IMG/VR virus record: IMGVR_UViG_3300036980_000356
Location: 1-41,199 of that record
DNA: 41,199 nucleotides
Direction: 5' to 3' (one strand)
DNA from: a virus
The notes under the pieces were generated by a model. It saw only the letters and a list, made by a program, of their open reading frames with translations, did no database searches and was not told where the DNA came from. Of the stretch, positions 36,751 to 41,199 are shown piece by piece (the stretch's first letter is position 1; the number at the start of each line of letters is the position of its first letter). The position numbers and the translations under genes are program-made.

Positions 36751-37785
36751 TCAGAAACTGGAGCGCATTCCTACCTCAAGGGCATTAATTTCAGCCACTG
36801 ACCAATGAGTACCCCCAGCAGGATTCTGCTCCCAGTAACTCCCATACAGCGTGTAATACATATCAAGTTCGTGGGTGCTTGAGATAAAAGTTGACGCGTT
36901 TGTTTGGATTGCAACCTCCAAATTTCGTCTAGAGCCACTCGTCTTACACGCCCATGCATCGGCCCTAACAGCCTCAATTGAGTACGCCTCAATCGGAAGA
37001 TCCTCTGTTAAGTACAAGTCCAGTTTTCCTCCATACTCGGTGAAAAGGTATTCAGTTGGGTCTGCAGATGGAGCTCCGTCCACACATTCATAATTATTAA
37101 GAGCAGTGGTAGAGGTCTTATCCCATCTCTCCGAGCTGCCCACACCCCAAGGACGTAATAAAAATACAGAAAGACAATTCACCCAGGAAGTGTTCACACT
37201 TCCTGTAGTGTCATTGACCACAATATCATCAACATAAAATCCAGAGTAGTAGCCGCTCACGATACTTGACTCAAATCTAATTCTATTAACCTCATAGTCA
37301 GCACCTGGTTGGGTTGGTCCACCATAAGAAGTATCAGGGATTCCATCCATTCGAAGATCGAATAAACCACTCGAAGGGTCGATGACAACATGAAGTTCGA
37401 CGTAATACCAAACATTTTGAACGATTGTGGTGTTTCCGGTCATTCGAAGTGTACCAGTAGAAGGGTCGCCAGTATAAAACTGGAGGTGCTGTGAGACACC
37501 ATCAAACGCGATTGAACCTATAACAACGCCTTCATACCTCCACGAAAAAACTCTAAAGACGCTAGTGAAGGCTTGACCGGTCCGAAAAGCAAATTGAACA
37601 TAGAAATCGGAAACTCCAGTAGTGAATTGAGTTTCAAACCACGATGAACCGGAAACACTTATAGAGTGTTCTCCGGAGCGAACGGGATGTCCAGAAGTTC
37701 TAGTCTGGAGAGCGCAAGAGTAGTACGCTGTGATATTCTCGGCCATGTTGTTCCATTCAAAACCGTTCATGTAGATTACAGCCAT
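36751..37785 (-). CDS. GFE-type jelly-roll tail protein (paralogue 1)
   Basis: A 344-residue protein (MAVIYMNGFE start). The jelly-roll half has TGTLRMTGNTTIVQNVWYYV, GGPTQPG and VDDIVVNDTTGSVNTSWV; the C-terminal half ends HWSVAEINALEVGMR. It is the first copy in transcription order within the window. No LamG insertion. Binding to host surface sugars is inferred from the fold. Confidence 0.8.
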   Translation of the reverse strand: MAVIYMNGFEWNNMAENITAYYSCALQTRTSGHPVRSGEHSISVSGSSWFETQFTTGVSDFYVQFAFRTGQAFTSVFRVFSWRYEGVVIGSIAFDGVSQHLQFYTGDPSTGTLRMTGNTTIVQNVWYYVELHVVIDPSSGLFDLRMDGIPDTSYGGPTQPGADYEVNRIRFESSIVSGYYSGFYVDDIVVNDTTGSVNTSWVNCLSVFLLRPWGVGSSERWDKTSTTALNNYECVDGAPSADPTEYLFTEYGGKLDLYLTEDLPIEAYSIEAVRADAWACKTSGSRRNLEVAIQTNASTFISSTHELDMYYTLYGSYWEQNPAGGTHWSVAEINALEVGMRSSF

Positions 37786-37788
37786 ATT

Positions 37789-38949
37789 TTACTCCTCGAC
37801 CATCACTTCAATAAATACGGCCTTCACGTGACAGCTGTTAATATCTTTAAATTGAAACGTTAGTTCGTCGTTATCGAACCTAACCAGAGGGTAAAGGCAC
37901 ACGCGATCATTGAGAAGGGTCTCGTGCGTAAGAGATTCACATGTAAACTCGTTACCGCCTATATGCCCAGAAACGACAACCTCAAATGGAGTAACGTTAG
38001 TCCGAAAAGGTTTAACTAGAAGTCTTGGAAACCTTTCCCACATGTACACATACCCCAGGGGAAGAAAGATCGAAATGTCTCCACTGTCTGAACCGCGGGT
38101 GATTTGCATTTCAAACATCCACGTCGGTAGGTAAAACTGCACAGTCTTACCTTTTGCTGCGAAGAATAAACCTCTCAGGCCCTTCCATTGTGTGTCATAG
38201 AAGTTCCAAGTTAATTCAAATGTTAATCTATTAGTTGATTCAAAAGCCCTCAATTGAAAAATCCCGTTCTCCGTACCTAAAACATCTCTAACAATTTTGG
38301 GAGAGTTATACTTCGCTTCCATTGGTTCATGTAAATATGAAGGCATACTCGAGATGTCTGCACCCTCCCACGCCCCACCATCAATCTTCAATTTGGCCAT
38401 AAATGCGGGACATCCCCCCACGAAGTCAATAGCTTCATGATCAACAATACCACTGATACAGGGCATCATATACCCACTCCTGGTGTCGTAAGGGAAAGTA
38501 TCAGGTTGGGAGATGGGGGTGTAATCTCGAGTAAAGACCGAATCTAAATAAATCGTACTTCCAGCGATCGATGTAATCAGTTTCACTTCGTGAAGTGAAA
38601 CATCTGAAGACCGAGTAAAGTAAACATACTCCCCGGGGCTATATTCCGTTACATCTTGTGGTTTAACCTCATTCCAAATTCCAGCGGAGACTCCATGGGG
38701 CATCGAACTTCGAAGTTGCCACAGGGGGACAATGCACAACTCAGCTCCGGCTTGAAGAACTGTGGAGAGTTGAGAGAAAGCAAATGAGTCTGCAGATCCC
38801 AATGTGAACGAGAGTTCGCGTTGAGGTTTTGTATAGAGATCGAATCTTGCTTCATACCCTGAGCTGGTTGAAACATCCTCCGTCTTAAACTTATACTTCA
38901 AGTCAAATTCGAAACTATCACCAGCTGGGAACCCTGGAATTAAGAGCAT
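37789..38949 (-). CDS. YLPTW tail protein (short paralogue)
   Basis: A 386-residue protein paralogous to the C-terminal half of 38,949-41,199. Shared landmarks are LKYKFKTEDV, G.EARFDLYT, G.AGSTIYLDS-like strands, KxKIDGGAW, GTENGIFQLRA, KGLRGLFFAAKGK, FYLPTWMFEM and CLYPLVRF. Such repeated beta proteins with a YLPTW phrase appear among distal tail proteins of some large phages, as far as I recall. The start shares one base with the upstream stop. Confidence 0.75.
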   Translation of the reverse strand: MLLIPGFPAGDSFEFDLKYKFKTEDVSTSSGYEARFDLYTKPQRELSFTLGSADSFAFSQLSTVLQAGAELCIVPLWQLRSSMPHGVSAGIWNEVKPQDVTEYSPGEYVYFTRSSDVSLHEVKLITSIAGSTIYLDSVFTRDYTPISQPDTFPYDTRSGYMMPCISGIVDHEAIDFVGGCPAFMAKLKIDGGAWEGADISSMPSYLHEPMEAKYNSPKIVRDVLGTENGIFQLRAFESTNRLTFELTWNFYDTQWKGLRGLFFAAKGKTVQFYLPTWMFEMQITRGSDSGDISIFLPLGYVYMWERFPRLLVKPFRTNVTPFEVVVSGHIGGNEFTCESLTHETLLNDRVCLYPLVRFDNDELTFQFKDINSCHVKAVFIEVMVEE

Positions 38950-41199
38950 TAAATTAACACCTCAATGAATGAAACTTTCGATGCGCACTTGCCAATGTCA
39001 AGAAACTCAAAGATCAAGTCATCTTCTAAAAATCTAACTTGTGGGTAGAAGCATGCTCTATCACCTGCATAGATTGCTTTCTCTAAAGGTTCACAAGTAT
39101 ACCCAGTCGCATCCAGGGTTATATATGTAATATCGATTTTACAGCCCATACCCCCTCCAGGTACTACTGTCGTGGTCACATTATTTGCAACTTGGTATCC
39201 TTTTCCCGGGGTGACAAGAACCATAGCAAGGATTCGACCCTGGTCTCTAGTCCCTGTTTGAACCGACGTCACTCTGAATGTAGCTCCAGATCCCCCAGTT
39301 TGAGTTGGGGTGATAATATCCCCCACGTCGTATCCCGTCCCACCATGATCGAGATTCCAATGTTCGATCCCTGCGGGGTAGTTTGGTTCATCTCCTGTTA
39401 CAGTAACTACAAACCGATCTGCATTACGTCCAGATAGGAAGTAGAGCATTGGGAATCTACTTAAAAGTTGGACGTATGTGGGGTCTAGAGAAATAATAGT
39501 ATCTCCTTGTGCTGCATCCTGTAGCGCGGTTAACTCAAACACCCAGGTTGGTAAATAGAAGGGCCTCGATCTTCCCTTCGCGAAAAGGAAGAGTTCCCGC
39601 AACAACTTCCACTTGCTGTCAATGAAAGACCACTCAACTTCAAACGCCAATCTTGCAGTTGGAAAGTGAGCCATGATTTGTAGAATGCCATCTTCAGTCC
39701 CTGCTACAGTCTTTTCAATTCGGGGTGCAATATACGCCGCACGTAAAGGAACTTCATCGAAGGGTGGATACTCTATTGGAATTTGAGCTCCTGGCCACGC
39801 TCCCCCATCTACTTTAACTTTGACGAAGAAAGTGGGGCGGGGGCCGTGAAGTCCATGATCTTCAATATCTACAATACCGGTCATACAGGGTGCGATATAA
39901 GAACTGCGTTCATCGTACCGCTGAGTTACAGATGGCATTCTAAATGGGTGGTAGTGATGAATAAGGGGACTTGAGGTGTATAAGGCGTTACCTTGAATAC
40001 TGGAAATTGTAACAAGGTCAAAAATTTCTGTATCATTGGCACGCATCACAATCATATTCTCACCCGGACTATAATTAGATGCGTCATCAACCATTAAAAC
40101 AGTTTGGCCCGCGCGAGCATGTTCCACAATTGTAGAACGTAAAGCCCAAATTGGTGCGGAGAAAATAGCTGCCCCAGATCTTAGAACGCTCATAATGTGG
40201 AAATAAGCACCCTGATCGGAACTTCCTAGAGAAGCCTCGAGGTGTCGAGTTGGATAGGTGTATGTTTCAAAGCGACCCTCTTGGCTTGATCCATAATCGT
40301 AAGCGTACACGTCCGTCTTAAATTTATAACTTAAATGACAGAAGTCGATCGTTCCTTCTCCTGCTCCCCCTCCAGCTAGACCTCCGATTACGGGGGGAGG
40401 AGGAATTTTAGGAACAGGCTCAAGGATAAAACCAATCATAAGACCGGTAGAATCAACTCTACGTACCGGAGCTTGGTTGTACCCAACTAGCAGTGAAGTT
40501 GATTGAACCGTAACTTTGTACTGCTTATGATACCCCACTTTTAATGCAGACTCTGTAACAGCCACACCGTCTAGCTGCCCATTGTACTTACCAAGTCTGA
40601 TTGCATCCATTTCTAGAGGTGACCGGATTTCATTGAAGAGGACTAGTTCATCTAGATATCCATCAAAGAACGCCCCATCCTCTGATGGATCATTTCCTAC
40701 AATGAAGTTTCCTTCTCCAAACCTAAACGGTGTAACAGGGATAGCAATGTCTTGATGGTCATCCTGTGCAACAACAATTTGCCGCAGGAAGTCATCCCAG
40801 ATCTGGACATAAATTTTTCCAGAGATTCCTTCTACCGAAATTCCAATATGATACCACCTCCCCGTTACAAATCCGAAGCGGGGACTGACTTCATTTATTA
40901 TTTCTATTTCACTCTTAGTTGGAGCACCAGTATACCAGTGGTTATGAAATACCGTAAATTGTGGCCGATTGTAAATACAGCCGAAAGTAAAGCAATCGGC
41001 TTTGGAGAAAATCGTGGTACGCGGGATTGGAAAAATTCCAAAACTCTTAAACCGAACCCAAAAACAAGCAGACATGTTTGGGTTCTCTGAAGACTTGAAT
41101 GGAAAGTTATCAGATAGAGCGGCGGCAGGGCGATCCGCATATTGTGCAAGGCTGTGCGTGAAGTGAGCTGCCCAATCCCTCTCCTTATGTAGCATATCT
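38949..41199 (-). CDS. LamG plus YLPTW tail protein, 5' end beyond right edge
   Basis: At least 748 residues. The frame is still open at the window edge, and the visible start lies inside a LamG domain already begun (FPFKSSENPNMSACFWVR), so the ATG at 41195 is probably internal. The LamG part ends at about residue 210. A Pro/Gly linker (IPPPPVIGGLAGGG) leads to a YLPTW domain parallel to 37,789-38,949. Near the end about 90 extra residues (GGTGYDVGD, GGSGATFRVTSV, GKGYQV) have no counterpart there. Likely a distal tail adhesin. Confidence 0.8.
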   Translation of the reverse strand, partial: DMLHKERDWAAHFTHSLAQYADRPAAALSDNFPFKSSENPNMSACFWVRFKSFGIFPIPRTTIFSKADCFTFGCIYNRPQFTVFHNHWYTGAPTKSEIEIINEVSPRFGFVTGRWYHIGISVEGISGKIYVQIWDDFLRQIVVAQDDHQDIAIPVTPFRFGEGNFIVGNDPSEDGAFFDGYLDELVLFNEIRSPLEMDAIRLGKYNGQLDGVAVTESALKVGYHKQYKVTVQSTSLLVGYNQAPVRRVDSTGLMIGFILEPVPKIPPPPVIGGLAGGGAGEGTIDFCHLSYKFKTDVYAYDYGSSQEGRFETYTYPTRHLEASLGSSDQGAYFHIMSVLRSGAAIFSAPIWALRSTIVEHARAGQTVLMVDDASNYSPGENMIVMRANDTEIFDLVTISSIQGNALYTSSPLIHHYHPFRMPSVTQRYDERSSYIAPCMTGIVDIEDHGLHGPRPTFFVKVKVDGGAWPGAQIPIEYPPFDEVPLRAAYIAPRIEKTVAGTEDGILQIMAHFPTARLAFEVEWSFIDSKWKLLRELFLFAKGRSRPFYLPTWVFELTALQDAAQGDTIISLDPTYVQLLSRFPMLYFLSGRNADRFVVTVTGDEPNYPAGIEHWNLDHGGTGYDVGDIITPTQTGGSGATFRVTSVQTGTRDQGRILAMVLVTPGKGYQVANNVTTTVVPGGGMGCKIDITYITLDATGYTCEPLEKAIYAGDRACFYPQVRFLEDDLIFEFLDIGKCASKVSFIEVLI

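Noticed and set aside
1-41199. Integrase, transposon or insertion sequence
   Set aside because: No recombinase-like protein, terminal inverted repeats or target duplications were seen.

Overview
The window looks like part of a large tailed-phage genome infecting a bacterium. It combines a dense set of small, mostly unknown genes with strong GGAGG ribosome binding sites, a phage-type 5'-3' exonuclease and a class II ribonucleotide reductase, and a long block of tail/adhesin genes. No terminase, portal, capsid, DNA polymerase, integrase, tRNA or CRISPR array is visible. The host cannot be named from this sequence. The near-perfect Shine-Dalgarno sites and the many GTG/TTG starts only say that it is a bacterium with conventional initiation.

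Layout. (1) About 1-14,810, minus strand: roughly 45 small genes, packed with ATGA-type overlaps, read leftwards from a regulatory gap near 14.8-15.4 kb. At least two internal promoters (1,663-1,694 and 9,077-9,108) share one 32-bp design. Thirteen of these proteins carry the same short cysteine motif, C-x2-C-x2-R-[I/V/L]-x-C-[L/I/M] (one copy is degenerate), at the N-terminus, middle or C-terminus of otherwise different proteins. Seven small proteins form a second, overlapping paralogous family (helical core, R-x-[A/G]-[Y/W]-N, then G-W). In the middle lies a MoxR-type AAA+ ATPase next to a metallopeptidase-like/VWA partner (DUF2201 type). This arm has the look of an early or host-takeover region, which is an inference. 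(2) About 14,810-15,420: a divergent noncoding gap with three 51-bp hairpin repeats, a variant hairpin and four 30-bp hairpin repeats. (3) About 15,425-20,212, plus strand: two small soluble proteins, five single-pass membrane proteins in tandem (three of them clearly related), a FEN-type exonuclease and an adenosylcobalamin-dependent ribonucleotide reductase. (4) About 20,209-41,199, minus strand: tail and receptor-binding genes running leftwards from beyond the right edge. They contain eight copies of one LamG/concanavalin-like domain, five GFE-type jelly-roll paralogues, a paralogous pair of YLPTW tail proteins, an F5/8C (discoidin) domain, a beta-propeller-like region and a probable beta-helix. 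The 51-codon zinc-finger gene at the end of this block overlaps the reductase stop codon tail to tail.

How it may work together. The right block would build the distal tail and its sugar-binding surface, with new specificity gained by dropping LamG, discoidin or Gly-Tyr modules into loops of a few scaffold folds. The plus-strand operon would supply nucleotide metabolism and membrane functions. The left arm would supply many small regulators. The least explained and most interesting element is the repeated Cys motif family of the left arm, which resembles the CX2CX5C iron-sulfur motif of WhiB-like proteins and is tied to the MoxR/VWA operon by the shared promoter.
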